Assembly: GCA_037962975.1 (NCBI GenBank) | Contig: CM075676.1 | Location: forward strand, 30,313,001 to 30,377,000 | Length of the DNA stretch: 64,000 nt | Direction: 5' to 3' | Origin: Clitoria ternatea | Lineage: Eukaryota > Streptophyta > Magnoliopsida > Fabales > Fabaceae | Part shown: positions 33,930-47,200 of the stretch, one piece after another | Numbering within the stretch: position 1 is the first letter of the stretch | Layout of the letters: each line of letters starts with the position of its first letter | Position numbers and translations under genes: made by a program | Notes under the pieces: generated by a model | Told to the model about the DNA's origin: nothing | The model's database searches: none | Seen by the model: the letters and a program-made list of their open reading frames with translations, nothing else

Positions 33930-34040
33930 AAAGAAATAAGTAACGAAGAGGAAATCAATGAATGAATAGAAGGGTAGGTTGTGATTTGTGAATGAGTGTG
34001 GAATGGTATTTAGAAAAAACAAGTTAATAACACTGGCCAC
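33779..34040 (-). promoter_or_regulatory. 5' leader and remaining proximal flank of the small gene
   Basis: Contains a (GA)n tract at 33891-33923, read as (CT)n on the gene strand, a common feature of plant core promoters and leaders. No clear TATA box lies between here and the copia insertion at 34041. Original upstream DNA should resume at 49532. Confidence 0.45.
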
Positions 34041-35727
34041 TGTTAACTAAGTGGCCTTAATTACTCAAGAGCGGGGTGAATTGAGTATTAAAAATTTTAC
34101 TTGGAATGCTTTTGAAATTTATTCTTTAATAATTATGCTTAAAGAATATGATAAATTTAATCACAAATGACAATAATTTTTACACAAAGCAAATTAACGA
34201 GTACTAAGTATATACCAAATAAATTCACTAAAGAGATAAAGTAATATTCAAGTAATAATATCAAATTAACCACAACACTATTTTTAGTACTTAGAAAGAT
34301 TTTGAATTAATCCAAGAATATAACTTACAACAATTTCAACAATGTTAATCGAAATAATTTACAACTCAATAGAATATGTACTTAATCCAAATTAATTAGC
34401 AATAACAAAGGAGTTAATTAATCTAGTTATAAACACAATAAATTAAGCAAGTAAGTTAAGTGCACAAATTAAATGAGTTTAGGGAAGAGAGATTTACAAA
34501 CCGATATATACGAGTTCCACCACACCTGTATATGTCTTACCTCTAAGCAACCCACTTAGAGGATTTCCACTATTGGAGATTAGAGATACAACTTTGAGTA
34601 ATCACAGCTTTCTAGTGTCCCACACTCAAGAACCTAATTCTCACAAGTACAAGAGCACCCACTCAATCTCTCAATCTCACAATTTTACAAGGTTGAACCC
34701 AACCCACAACTCTAGAAATTTTGGTGTTTGGAATACAAGAGTAACTCTCCAATAGAGTGGATATACAAATTAAAGCTTTAACAAAATAATAACTCTCAAA
34801 GAGAGGATATGTAAATTTTAGCTTACTCAAAATATTTTCCTTACAAGAAAATATTCAATTTTTAGCACTTTAAAAAAAATAATTTCCTCTCCAAGAAAAT
34901 ATTCAATTTTTAGCACTTAAAAATAATTTCCTCACTGTTAACTCTTAAAAGAATTATTAGCCAAATGAAGCAAATAAAGAGAGAACTAAATGCAGCGTGA
35001 ATAGAGAGGGAAGTAAGATACAGAGGGAATGCTTCTCTGTGGAGTGATTTTAGCCTTCAACTCTTCTCTTATTTATAGCGTCAAGGCATGGCTTCTTTGC
35101 AATTAAAAAATCCATTAGATCCATAAATTGTGTAATGGGACTTGCTTTTGTCTGCTTAATGGAGCATTATGCATGAAATACGATCTGAGGCTCCCAATTT
35201 GCGATTCCAGGTTGTAACGTGTTAACATGCTTCAATTTTTGAATGACAAAAAACTGAATGAATCGATTAAATAGCATGATGAACTAATTCCCTATTGCAT
35301 TTTCACGTATGAATCGATTCTTTAAGCTTTGAATCAATTCCCTTTGGATTTAAGAGCAATGAATCGATTCCCAAGCTTTTTCAGCAGCATGAATCGATTC
35401 CTATGATCAATGAATTGATTCCCACGTATTTCTAGTAGCATGAATCTATTCTTTCCGCAATGAATCGATTCCTACGTTGATTTTGCACCATGAATCGATT
35501 CCTGGTAATGTTGCTTCTGATTTAATGCATTTTGATGTATTTCTAATCCCTTTGTTCATGATTCTTCATGTTTTCGTTATTGATTCATCATTCTTCAAAT
35601 TTATTGATATATTTCTTTGATTCCTTGAACATCATGTTTTTCTTCTAATTAATCGCTTTGCACAACGTCCATAATATATCTTCATTTGTTGTGTCATTAT
35701 GAAAACCTACATCAACATATAAATACA
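34041..35727 (-). repeat. 3' LTR of the copia element
   Basis: 1687 bp. It contains about nine copies of a GAATCGATTC-like decamer (35256-35510) and a minus-strand TATA (TATAAATA at about 35072-35079). By eye it differs from the 5' LTR at a few percent of sites, so this insertion is older than the Tekay one. Confidence 0.88.
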
Positions 35728-36050
35728 TTCTCCCCCTTTTTGATGATGACAACAAATGTTCATCTCTCGGGGTGTTAGTATCATAGTAGTTTAAATACGT
35801 GGCATAAATGACTCCCCCTTTCACATGATTTGATACTACATGTTATACATATGTCATTCATACAATTGAATACCACTTTGTCATTTACACACGTAATTGG
35901 ATATCACTTGTTGTAAAGAAATATTGTAAAGCTCCCCCTTAATCATGCAATTTCACCAAGGATAGATATAGATGTTGATTCTAGATTTTATCTTCCCCTT
36001 AATCATTCAATAGATACTATTATAATATCATGATATTCTCTCCCCCTTTG
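35728..36050 (-). other. Multiple polypurine tracts
   Basis: On the minus strand AAAGGGGGAG-like tracts occur at about 35730-35740, 35812-35822, 35931-35940, 35991-36000 and 36039-36049. The one at 35730 abuts the LTR and is the functional PPT. Repeated PPT-like tracts at this place are a known trait of Sireviruses. Confidence 0.7.
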
Positions 36051-36532
36051 ACATCATCAAAAAATAACCTTAAGAATATATACCATTTTAAAATAGATAC
36101 ATTTTATAGAGATAGATACCATTGGCATATAAATCTCCCATTAAACATGCAACATATATCACAGAGTAAGCAAGCATAATGATGTTCTATCTTCTTCTAA
36201 ACAATGTCTCGTGGGTATTTTGTGAGAGGTTATACAAGGATTAAAATTTTACAATTTGCCAATGATTTTTATTGCACGAGAGAGTCAAGAAAATTAAAGG
36301 TCATTTGCCATTTGTTTTTGAGATCCATATGGTACATAGAAGATTATCTTGTGTCAAAAACATGTTTTAATTAAATAGATGCTACCTGGGAACTCAATAA
36401 AACAACAGATTTATGGAGCATTAACCTGATTATTGAAAATGTGATTAGCTTTTCAATGAAAAGATTTGACCATATATCACAAAGTAAATCACTATCTATG
36501 TTCAAAGAGTAAGAAAATATGATAAAAATCAA

Positions 36533-38190
36533 TTAAACAATTTCCAAAATTCCTAATTCCCTTCTAATATTTATAAATTGTTCTTTCAGAAGGGGTTTAA
36601 TAAAAATATCCGTCAATTCTTTTGAAGTTTCAACATATTCAAGAACACAATCTCCTTTCAAAACATGGTCTCTTATAAAATGATGTCTTATTTCAATATG
36701 TTTAGTCCTATAGTGCATGACAGGATTTTTGGATATATTTATGGCGCTGGTGTTATCACATTTAATAGGCACTTTGTTTAAAACAACACCAAAGTCAAGA
36801 AGTTGTTGTCTTATCCAAAGAATTTGAGCACAACAACTGCCAGCTGCTACATATTCTGCCTCAGCTGTCGATAAAGCAACACTTACTTGTTTCTTGCTAT
36901 GCCAAGAAACAAGGGAACTACCAAGTAAATGACATGTGCCACTAGTACTTTTTCTATCAAGTTTACAACCAGCAAAGTCGGAATCAGAATATCCTACAAG
37001 AATACATTCAACGCCTTTGGGATACCATAAACTAACATTTTGAGTACCCATAAGATATTTCAAAATTCTTTTTACGGCAGTGAGATGTGATTCTTTAGGA
37101 CATGTTTGATATCTAGCACACATGCATACAGCAAACATAATATCAGGTCTACTAGTTGTTAAGTAAAGAGCCTAACATACCTCGGTATTTAGTTATTTCA
37201 ACGTCCTTACCCTTCTCATCTTTGTCTAAGTAGCAAGATGTACTCATGGGTGTAGCTATTTCGTTTGCCTTGTCCATTTCAAATCTTTTGAGTAGTTTTT
37301 TGCAATATTTTGTTTGACTAATGGAAGTCTCTTAATTTGTTTGTTTGATTTGTAATCTAAGGAAGAAAGTGAGTTCTCCTATCATGGATATTTCAAATTC
37401 ATCTTGCATAATCTTGGCAAACTCTTGACAAAGAATTTTGTTAGTAGCACCGAATATTATGTCATCAACATAAACTTGTACTGAAAGAATGTCATTGTTT
37501 TTGCGTTTTATAAACAGTGTAGTATCAACCTTTCCACTTTCAAAATTATTTTCTAAAAGAAATTTACTAAGTCTTTCATACAAGCTCTTGGAGGTTGTTT
37601 CAAACCATATAAAGCTTTTCTCAATTTAAAAACATGGTTTGGAAATTTATGATTTTCAAAACCGGGAGGTTGATCTACATAAATTTCTTCTTGAATATAG
37701 CCATTTGAAAAAGTGCTTTTGACATCCATTTGATAAAGCTTATAAAGTCCATGCAACAAGCAAAAGCTAACAGTAATCTTATAGCTTCTAACCTAGCTAC
37801 GGGAGCATACGTTTCTTCATAGTCTATTTCCTCTTCTTGATTGTATCCCTTAGCAACTAATCTAGCTTTATTTCTTGTTTATTTCTTGTTATTATTCCAT
37901 TTTTATCTAGCTTGTTTCTAAAAACCCATTTAGTACCTATAATTTGATGATCATTGGGTTTTGGCACAAGTTCCCAAACTTTATTTCTTTCAAATTGATT
38001 CAATTCCTCCTGCATGGCCAACATCTAATGTTCATCAATAATAGCCTTATTTATATCTTTGGGTTTTATTTGTGATACAAAGGCTAACTGATTGCAAGCA
38101 TTTCTAATAGCGTTTCGAGTACTTACACCTTTTGTTATTTCACCTATGATATTGTTCAAGGGGTGATTCTTTATGGTGATCCACTTCTTC
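36533..38190 (-). pseudogene. Copia reverse transcriptase and RNase H
   Basis: RT pieces in shifted frames: YQMDVKSTFSNGYIQEEIYV (first catalytic Asp), FKLRKALYGLKQPPRA, then VQVYVDDIIFGATN (catalytic YVDD). RNase H (37138-36533) reads LVGYSDSDFAGCKLDRKSTS (catalytic Asp), ALSTAEAEYVAAGSCCAQIL and RTKHIEIRHHFIRDHV. The final stop is at 36533-36535. Breaks lie between 37332 and 37138 and between 37583 and 37553. The far N-terminal RT (37760-38190) is recognisable but stop-ridden. No product is expected. Confidence 0.85.
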
Positions 38191-39225
38191 TATTGAGGTT
38201 CATCATTTTGTGTTGTATCTCCTTCATTTTTATTTTCTTCTTCATCTTCTAAGTTCATTTCTTGGAAGGTACCTACAAGATCATCAATTTCCTTTCTTGG
38301 AGGATTTTGGCTAAGTTCATCAAATTTGACGTGTATAGACTCTTTAATTGTACAAGTTCGTTTGTTAAAGAGTCGATAAGCTTTACTAGTAGATGAATAA
38401 CCTAAGAATATTGCTTCATCAGATTTTGCATCGAATTTGCCGAGATTATCCTTTCCATTGTTTAAAACAAAGCATTTGCATCTAAATATATGAAAATAAG
38501 AAATATTTGGTTTTCTTCCTTTATAAAGCTCATAGGGGGTTTTCTTTAATATAGGTCTTATCAAACATCGGTTCATAACATGGCAAGCCATATTTACCGC
38601 ATCGGCCCAAAAATGTTTCGAAATATTACTTTCATTTAACATAGTTCTTACGAGCTCCGCTAAAGATCGATTTTTCCTTTCAACTACTCCATTTTGTTGT
38701 GGAGTTCTTGGAGCCAAAAAATTATGTTCAATGCCAAATTTTTCACAAAATTTTCAAAAGATTGGTTTTCAAATTCTCCCTAATGATCCGTTCGAATGGA
38801 TGCTATTTTCAAATTTTGTTCATTTTGGATGATCTTGGCGAGTTTCTTAAATGCATGATATGCTTCATGTTTATAAGTAAGAAACAAAGTCCATGTATAC
38901 CTAGAATAATCATCCACAATCATAAGACCATAATAATTTCCACCAAAACATTTAATCTTTGAAGGTCTAAATAAATCCATATGTAAAAGTTGTAAAGGTC
39001 TATTTGTTGAAACAACATTTTTTGCTTGAAAAGAAACCTTTACTTGCTTTCCTCTTTGACAAGCATCACAAAACTTATTTTTAATTTTTTTGGTAAACCA
39101 ATTACTAAATCTTTTGAAACAAGTTTATTTAAATGGTCTACATGAATGTGAGCAATTCTTCTATGCCATAACCATGATTCATCCTCTTTAGTTATGAAGT
39201 ATTGCATATCATTTGAAGCAAGCAA
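38190..39225 (-). pseudogene. Copia integrase
   Basis: The GAG-pre-integrase zinc region reads ESWLWHRRIAHIHVDHLNKL (His pair); the expected Cys pair is lost by frameshift. The core reads YGLMIVDDYSRYTWTLFLTY (first Asp) and IASIRTDH (second Asp). The last block begins MAPRTPQQNGVVERKNRSLA, with the catalytic Glu in NGVVER. Frameshifts at about 39100 and 38720-38780 separate the blocks. Confidence 0.85.
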
Positions 39226-39599
39226 TCAAGATTAATTATATAAATATTATCAACTCTTTGACCAACGAATTTTGTTTCTTTGTCTAGCTTATTTTTAATT
39301 ATACAACAGTTTGATTCGAAAACAATTTTATAGCCCTTATCACATAATTGACTAATGCTAAGCAAGTTATGTTTAAGTCCCTCAACATATAATACATCAT
39401 TTATCGAAGTGGAAGAGTTTTTACCAACATTCCTGATTCCTAGAATTCTTCCCTTTGTGTTGTCTCCATATGTGACGAATCCTTTATTTCGTGGAGTAAA
39501 TGATATGAACTTACTTTTGTCTCCCGTCATGTATTTTGAACACCCTCTATCCAAATACCAATGGGTGTTACTTGCTTTAAAGCATACCTATAAAACAGG
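39192..39599 (-). pseudogene. Copia protease with altered active site
   Basis: The usual copia active-site phrase DSGCS..MTG here reads DRGCSKYMTG, at about 39551-39522, so the conserved serine is arginine. Downstream landmarks SINDVLYVEGLKHNLLSISQ and LCDKGYKIVFES are intact. It is in the same frame as the distal gag, separated by a stop at 39600-39602. The loss of the DSG motif should inactivate it. Confidence 0.8.
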
Positions 39600-41257
39600 T
39601 CAAGTTAGAGAACTTGGTACCCATTTTATGTTGGGTCCTTGTAGGTTAGTTTGAGGTAATGTTCCTTTAGGAACCCATACTTTTCTCACAACCTTTGGCC
39701 CTAGTTTTCTAACATTACAATTAGATGCACTATGTCCTTTAAATCCACAGTGATTACATTTCATGAAGGGTGATGAATTTTTACTAGGCGGTATAAAGAA
39801 ACTTTTGTAGTTCTTTTGTTTCTTATAGGCATTAAAACCTAATCCAGTTTTATCAAACATGCAACATTGTTTTCCAAGTAAAGCATTTAAATTGTCTCTA
39901 CCATTTATAAATTTTTCTAAGGTTTTATTTAAGTCTAAGACCTTAGTTTCTAGCATGTCACATTTCTTAGCAAATTCACAAGGTTTTGTCTTAGAGCATG
40001 CTTGAACATTTACTATTTCCTTTTCCAAAAATTCATTTTCTTTACCAAGTTCTACAAGACACATTTCTAGAGTATCAATGCTTTTCCTAGATAACTTATG
40101 CTTATTAGAAACTTTTTTAAATTTATCATACAAATCTTCAAGAGCATCAAGTAGTTCTTCCTTATCTAAGTCATGAAAATTTACCTCGTTATCTTCATCT
40201 TGGTGGTTGGCCATGAGGCAGAGATTTGCTTCTTCATTTTCCAATTCATCCGAGCTACTTATCTCATTTTCATCCCATGCGATATAAGCTCTTCTTCTCC
40301 CTTTTCTTTCTTTGTTTTTCTTCTTAAGTTTGGACAATCTATCTTGAAGTGTCCTTCCTTTCGATATTCAAAGCACGTAGGTGAGGAAGAGTTTTCTTTA
40401 ATAGTGGGTTTTTTACCTTGAGATTTGAAGCTTCTTTGGAAATGTTTATTCTTCATAAGCTTTCCAAAGCGCTTCACGAATAGACCTAACTCTTCGTCCT
40501 CATCAAGATCACTCTCAGATTCATCTTTAACATTTGAGGTGGCTTTGAGAGCTAGCCTTTTCTTCTTTAAGGCTTTTTCTTCCTCCTCTGTATGTTTCAA
40601 ATCTTTCAATTCTTGTTCTTGATCTTGTAGCTTACCAAACAATGTGGTAAGGGACATATGATTTATATTGGGAGATTTCTTGATGGCAGTAACAAGAGTT
40701 TGTCATTCCCTAGTAAGACTTTTTAGAACTTTGTGGATAAGTTCCTTGTTAGAGTAAGATTTACCAAAAGTAATAAGATGATTAATAATCAAAGTAAATC
40801 TCTTTTGAAGTTCTAAAATAGATTCATTGGAATTCATTCTAAAACTTTCATATTGGCTAGTTAAAGTACTAATCTTAGAATCCTTAACATCGCTAGTTCC
40901 TTCATGAGTTATTTGAAGGGTATCCCACATATCCTTAGCAGATTTGCATGTAACTACTCTAAAGAATTCATCGGGACCTAAGGCTAAAGTGATAAGATTT
41001 TTTACTTTGTAATTATATTGCACTTTCTTTTCTTCCTCACTAGTCCAATCATCCATAGGTTTTTCAACTTGTTTATCATTAACGATATGTATAGGTATAA
41101 AAGGACCATTTTCAAGAGCATTCCATATTTTCAAATCAATAGATTGTACAAAAATTTCCATCCTTTCTTTCCAAAACGCATAACCTTCCCCATTGAAAGC
41201 GGGAGGTCAATTTGTAGCACCGCCCTCGGGAAACATGTTATATGAGGTTGAGGCCAT
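39600..41257 (-). pseudogene. gag: Copia gag with two zinc knuckles
   Basis: Starts at ATG 41257 (MASTSYNMFPEGGATN), about 55 nt from the PBS once the nested LTR is ignored. Stops lie at 41207-41209 and 40703-40705, and a frameshift lies near 40300-40330. The gag core (41161-40706) includes WEIFVQS-like EIFVQSIDLKIWNALENG. The first knuckle, CFEYRKEGHFKIDC, has Tyr for the second Cys. The second, CNHCGFKGHSASNC, is intact. Between them lies a long acidic and coiled-coil stretch (ELLDALEDLYDKFKKVSNKH). The large two-knuckle gag is characteristic of Sirevirus-type elements. Confidence 0.83.
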
Positions 41258-41277
41258 CTTTATCTCTTGAAACTATT

Positions 41278-44200
41278 TGTAACAGCCCTGATTTTTTAGA
41301 ATAGGAAACCAGACCCTCAGGAGTCTGAGGATACTCTGTTGAGCTTCTGGTAAGAAGCTCAAGGCTTTTGGCTTGTTCCCTGAGCGGTTTAGAATGAGGA
41401 AAATAGTGAAAAGCAGCTTACTGTGAAAGATGAGGATACTGAAAGAACGTAACAATTGACAAAAGCAGAGATAAGAAAATAATAAATTATATTCGACAAT
41501 ACTGTTTAATTAAAAATAATACGTTAATGATGATTATTTTAAGTACAAATTAATTTATCATTATATTTATTTGATAATTATTTTTTTGTCGACAATAATT
41601 AATATGTAAATAATTATAACAAATTATTTTAAAATTATATCTATTTTAAATTTTTTTATTCATTTATTTGATAATTATATTTAATAATAAAATACTATCG
41701 GGCTCCTCGGATTTGAATTGTGGGACCCAGCCTAAGGTCAGACTCTGACCGTTTGAACCAAGACTAGTGATCCAGTAGGGATACTAGTCCTATTAGAATC
41801 TCTTTGTGAAGAATCAAGGGTTTCTGACTTTGCCTGATAAGCTCAATCAGAACCTTTGACGTCTCCTATGTTTGACCGTTCATATACCTCAGGGTGCCCG
41901 ATGGTGACACGGTCAGACCCTGATAACCTGTTTCGACATTTTAGGAAGGTTTCTTGAAGAGCCCGGAACTTGATTCAGACTCTGCCAACCTCATCCATGA
42001 GCTATTGTATTCCGTCGGAAGTTCAATCTACGCGTTTCTGATGATTCCTACATAACTTTCTCAAACGATGTTTGATTGAGGTAATTCTAGTTTCGTTCAC
42101 TTTGTTTCGAAGATATCTTCAACCTTTGTTTCTAGCCTCAAACTTCAATTCTCACTCTGTCAACCCCAAAATTGAAGATTAAGTATATTCATCTCAAAAT
42201 TCCAATGTTTGGACTTTTTCTCTACGCATGGTTTAGAAAAAAATTCATAACTTTCTCATACAACCTTCGATTTGTGCAAATTTAGTGTCAAAATCTCCTT
42301 AACAAAATTTTCTACGTTTTTCGTGAAGGCATCAAAAGCTAAATCCTTCTAGATTGGTACAGTTTAATAAATCTTTGTGACTCTTTGCCTGTTTCATTTT
42401 GATGCTGGCAGCCTTCGATAAATATTTGGGTATGTCCCTCTTCTGGTGCTTGAATCACTCCATTATTTTTTATGTGGATCCTTATCATATATATCTACAA
42501 TTTTCATGAAGGGCACGATAAATTCCTAAGGGAGAATTAATGGTGAATTTATTTCGAAGGCCCTAGCTGATCCGGGAAGCTTCTAGAGCACCCTGTCATA
42601 AATCGGGTATATCTCAAGCTATAAAACTTGGATCTTTGAAAATAATATATCCAATTAAAGACGAAAGGAAGATCTAAAAACTTCATGAAGAGCTCGAAAT
42701 CAAATTCCCACTCCTTAAATCCCAGAATCTAAAAACACTATACAATTCATGTTTCTCCACTAATAGCTTACACTAGGTGCAGTATTTTCCACATAACTCT
42801 CTCATATTACCATAACATTGAATGAGGCCTTTACCAAAATTTTACTAACATATTTCTCCACAACTTTTATGAAAAAACCAAAGTCCAATTCGCAACCCAT
42901 TTGGCCCAGAAAATTAATCTATGACAGGGACAAAAATCCTATCACAGCCCTACACTCTTTTAGTATTTGGGCCATATCTCACTCAATTCTTGATGGATTG
43001 TTTTGTACTATATATGAATTTAAACAGAACCAAAAGTTATACAACTCTTATTTTTATCTCATTATGAAATTTGGCACAAAAGAACCCTTAAAATCCCACA
43101 CAAGATGATGTCCCAGGACTGGACAGCTCATCTTCTCCATGCAACTTTGACCAATCACCTCCTCCCACTCATAGGACATTTGTCCAGCTCTAAAAACTCC
43201 CTCCTCCATGCATCACCAGCCCTTGCCACCTCATTAGAGAGGTTTCATCACCTTACTCTTCCCTCTCCACTCAGCCCACCCACCTCCCACTTCAGCCAAT
43301 GAAAATTCATGCAAGCTACACCTACATCAAACCACTCCAAATTACCATCATTTCTTCTAACTATTTCCCCTTTCCTTCTTGGTGGTTCACGGCAATAGCT
43401 CTCCTCCCTTCTCTTTCCATCTTCTCTCCTTCCTAAGCCCAAAACAGCCACCAAAAAGCATCCCTAAACCACCCACAATCATGCCACACCAAGGACAACC
43501 ACCCTCTAACACCATAAGATCACTTTTTTTCCTCTTGTCTCCTCCAAAACCCGTGATCCTTCTCCCACCAAACAGCCATCTCTTACTCAGTTTCATTAAA
43601 GTCTAAAGCTCTTAAAATTTAGCTAGAAACCCTCTTGCCTTGGCCTCTTAGAACCGTGACCATCCAAGGTCACCAAGGCAAGGATTTTTGCATTTTTTTC
43701 TTCTTGAACTTGTCATTTCTATTTCTTGTGCCAAAACAGTTTTTGTTTCTTAATTTTGTGGTATTTTCCTCACTGTTTTGGAAGCCAAACGCATGACTCC
43801 ATTGTCCCTCTTGGTTACATGTGTAGTTTTCCTCAAGATCGGGAACTTAGGCGACGATCGGAGGCAACCGACGGAAGATTTTGAGTGATCGGTAAATTTT
43901 GGTAACCGATTCTCTAGACTTTCTAAATTCTGAAATTTTCATGGTTGTTTTCTTGATTTCCCCTTTGTTGCCCATGTTTGGTGTTGTGTGAAAAAATTTG
44001 CGCATGTTGATTTCCTAAGGTACCGGGGACGATCGGCGGACGTTTTAGAGTATCCGATGAATTTTTGGCAATCGGATCATTTTCCTTCCTCCGGGCAGCG
44101 AGCATTTTGTATGGTAAAGGGGGTCTTACTTTGTTTTGATTTTGTTTTTTATCGTCCTCTAATATTGCATGAGTATCCGAGAACCACCATTTTAATTTTC

Positions 44201-47200
44201 ATCGCGATCCAACGGTAAAATCTTAAACCACGAAGATTTTTGTAACCAACCGTTAAAATTATTACGTTTTTAATTTAGTAAGTATTTTAGAAAGTAAATT
44301 GGCATAATTTGACGTTCATGTGCTCGGGAGGAATTTTATCGTGATCGACCAAGAAAACAAAAAAAAATTAGCATTTAGGCGGGCTCGGTTTCATTCGATA
44401 TGGTTGTATTATTTACTTTAAAATTTTGATGTTATTATGTAATTTGTAATTTGTTCTGGTAAGCCCCGCTATTAGGAGTTAAATCATCGTCACGTATCAC
44501 CGGGAGTATTTTGACGACATTACACTTTTAAAGAAAATGTACCAACCGGACAGTTTCGACGTTTCATCTTACTAAGTCTTAAAAGGTGAAATTATTCTTA
44601 ATATTATAAAGTTTTATGAAAGATGGTTAGATAAATTGATTTTTGGAAAGTGGAAAATTTTACATAAAAAGGGGTTTTATCAACAAATGACAAAGTTATG
44701 CCCGATACATTTGGTAGACTAAGAATAAGCAAAATTTTTAGAAGATAATATGCTAGGACTTAGAAAATATTTGTGACTAATTTTAGTGACCAAATTTAGT
44801 GATCAATTGAGGTGAATTCTAAAGATGGGATTTTAATAAGTTTTATACACCAAGAAGACAAAATAAATAAAAGAAATTTTGATGTGTGATAAAGAAATGG
44901 ATATTCAAATTTAGAAGAGTTAGTGAATAAAAGTGACTTTAAGAACTAGATTAAATGAAATGAATATGGCGAAAGAAATTTAAGTAGGGAATGAATATTT
45001 TGGGTTAAATATTTTGATAGCTTAAATAGGCTAAGGATAAAAGAAAAGGATAACTAGGGTCTAACTCGGAGTAAGTTATAGGAAAGGATCTTAATAAATT
45101 AATTAGGGGAAAGGCTCATGCACCTAAATAGAATAGATCAAGAAAATTGGAAATTCTAACAAAAAAGAAAATAATGCTAAGAGTTAGAGATCTAGGTAAC
45201 CATTAAAAAGAGGGACAAAAGAAATAAAGGAGTTTTTATACCTAAAAATATTAATTAGCTAAATAAAGAAAAATCTTTGGACTTAGACTTACCATAAAAA
45301 GGGATATAACCTATTAATTAAATGGTGACTTCTAGTAACTAAGTAATGATTGACTAAGTAAGCCTAATCTTAGGATATGATATGCATGAAATAAATATTT
45401 AAGTTATAGAGCCCAAATCACTTATGAGGATAAATAATGTAGAAAGAGATAAGAAGGAAATTTGGGCTTAAACCAGATAATGAAAAAGAAGTAGAAAGAT
45501 TTATAAATTTAATAGTAAATTTTAGTGGTCAGTTAATGTTTGACTGAGTTCATAATATTAGAATGGATTTTAGAACTCTAAGTAATAGATTAATCTCATA
45601 ATAACAGTGAACTTTAGTTAACTGAAAGAATGGAATTAAGGAAATAAATCTATGAATATAATTAAGAATAGTAAGGGTGCAGGAAAAGTACAAAAGTTAG
45701 TAACTAGAAATATAGAAAGAATATTACTAAATTGACAATTATACCCAAGGAATTAGTAACCTTTTTAGTAACCCAGGGAAATAAATTATTCAACCTTAAT
45801 TGGATCAGTAAAAGAAAAACAACAATGAGACTGCTTGATGATGACTAAAGAGTTCATGATTGGACATGAGAAAATTAAAGAAGATGGTCATACATAATGA
45901 AGTAAAGAATGCTTAACAAACAAATAATTGAGAGGTACATAAAGAATTAAATCAAGTGATAGTATACCTTAATAACGAACTAAATTAAGGAAATGCTAAT
46001 GACGTAGACTAGATAAATAGTAGAGTAAAATGAGTGGAATAATATGTAAGAATATAATGTGAATTCTTGCGTCTAGTTTACTTTTAGAGATGTTAAATGT
46101 GTAATAACTTGTTAAGTCGTAGTAAATGGTGAATATCGATACGTATATCATGTGATATGCCTAATAATTATTGTGGGATGATTTCTTAGTGCTACGTGCA
46201 ACATGACATTTATTAATTGGCTGATTATATGACTGCAGATGAATGTGTATATATATGTGTATATGTGTTAGTTATGTAATGAACATATGTGATGAGTGAA
46301 ATATGACGACATACGTATGGAATGTGATGTGGTAGAAATACTCAAAGAATATCATGAGTTAACAAAATAAATGATGTGACGAATGGCACGTGTATGATGC
46401 ATTGAATGAATATGTTGAAATGAGTAAGAAAAGAATGAGGAGATGTCTCGGTAGGGATCCGATAATGACTGAGTTGTGAAAAATGATATGATAAAATTGA
46501 GATCGGATCCAATGTGATGATGGGCACTATGGTGCCAATATTGCCCTGAGGTTTTATGGATAATCATGATTCATTTCATTCCTAATGATCGAGTGAGTTG
46601 TGTTGTGATTTAAGTAAATATGAAAAGAGTAATAACTAAATAAAAATGTTTAATCGAGGATTTTATGAAACAAATCCAATGTTAGGAATGAAATAGAATC
46701 TCTGATAGGACCCTACCGATGACTAATGAATTAATGGAAGGAATGTATGTTACATGCATTATGTGCATATAACTTGATGTGGACTAGAGCCAGCAGTAAG
46801 GCGTACGCTGAAGGATATGCGGGTTCGATCCCTGAGGTTGGATCTTGGGAGTGTAACGGGAGGGGACCCCCAATGGCTCGGTAGTAGCGTCCTGATGCCG
46901 GGAAAAACCATGCAATACTGGTTCACTTCGACCTAGACCAGTATCACTAGGACCGTGGAGAGCCAAGTCCCATTATGATATGATGATGTGTATTGGATCC
47001 ATGATATTGGGACTATGAGTCCATAAGTACCCTGTGTTATGATGTGGGGACTTGGCGTGCTCCGGTCGCTCTAGTGTGGAAACGTTGTGTCCAGGAGCAG
47101 CCTGGGCAGGACGGGTTCTGATATGATATGATGTTGAGAGATGGGCCCACATGCATCATGATGACTAATAAAGAGAATGAAAATAATGAAATGAACTCAT

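Noticed and set aside
34573..34755. Short ORF within the copia LTR
   Set aside because: Lies wholly within the LTR, has no domain, and is not open in the sister LTR at 48350.
43105..43606. Small genes inside the giant solo LTR
   Set aside because: Pro/Ser/Leu-rich frames on both strands in pyrimidine-rich LTR sequence, with no similarity to known domains.
46784..46860. Functional tRNA gene
   Set aside because: Only D-arm- and T-arm-like segments exist. No acceptor stem or anticodon arm can be drawn.
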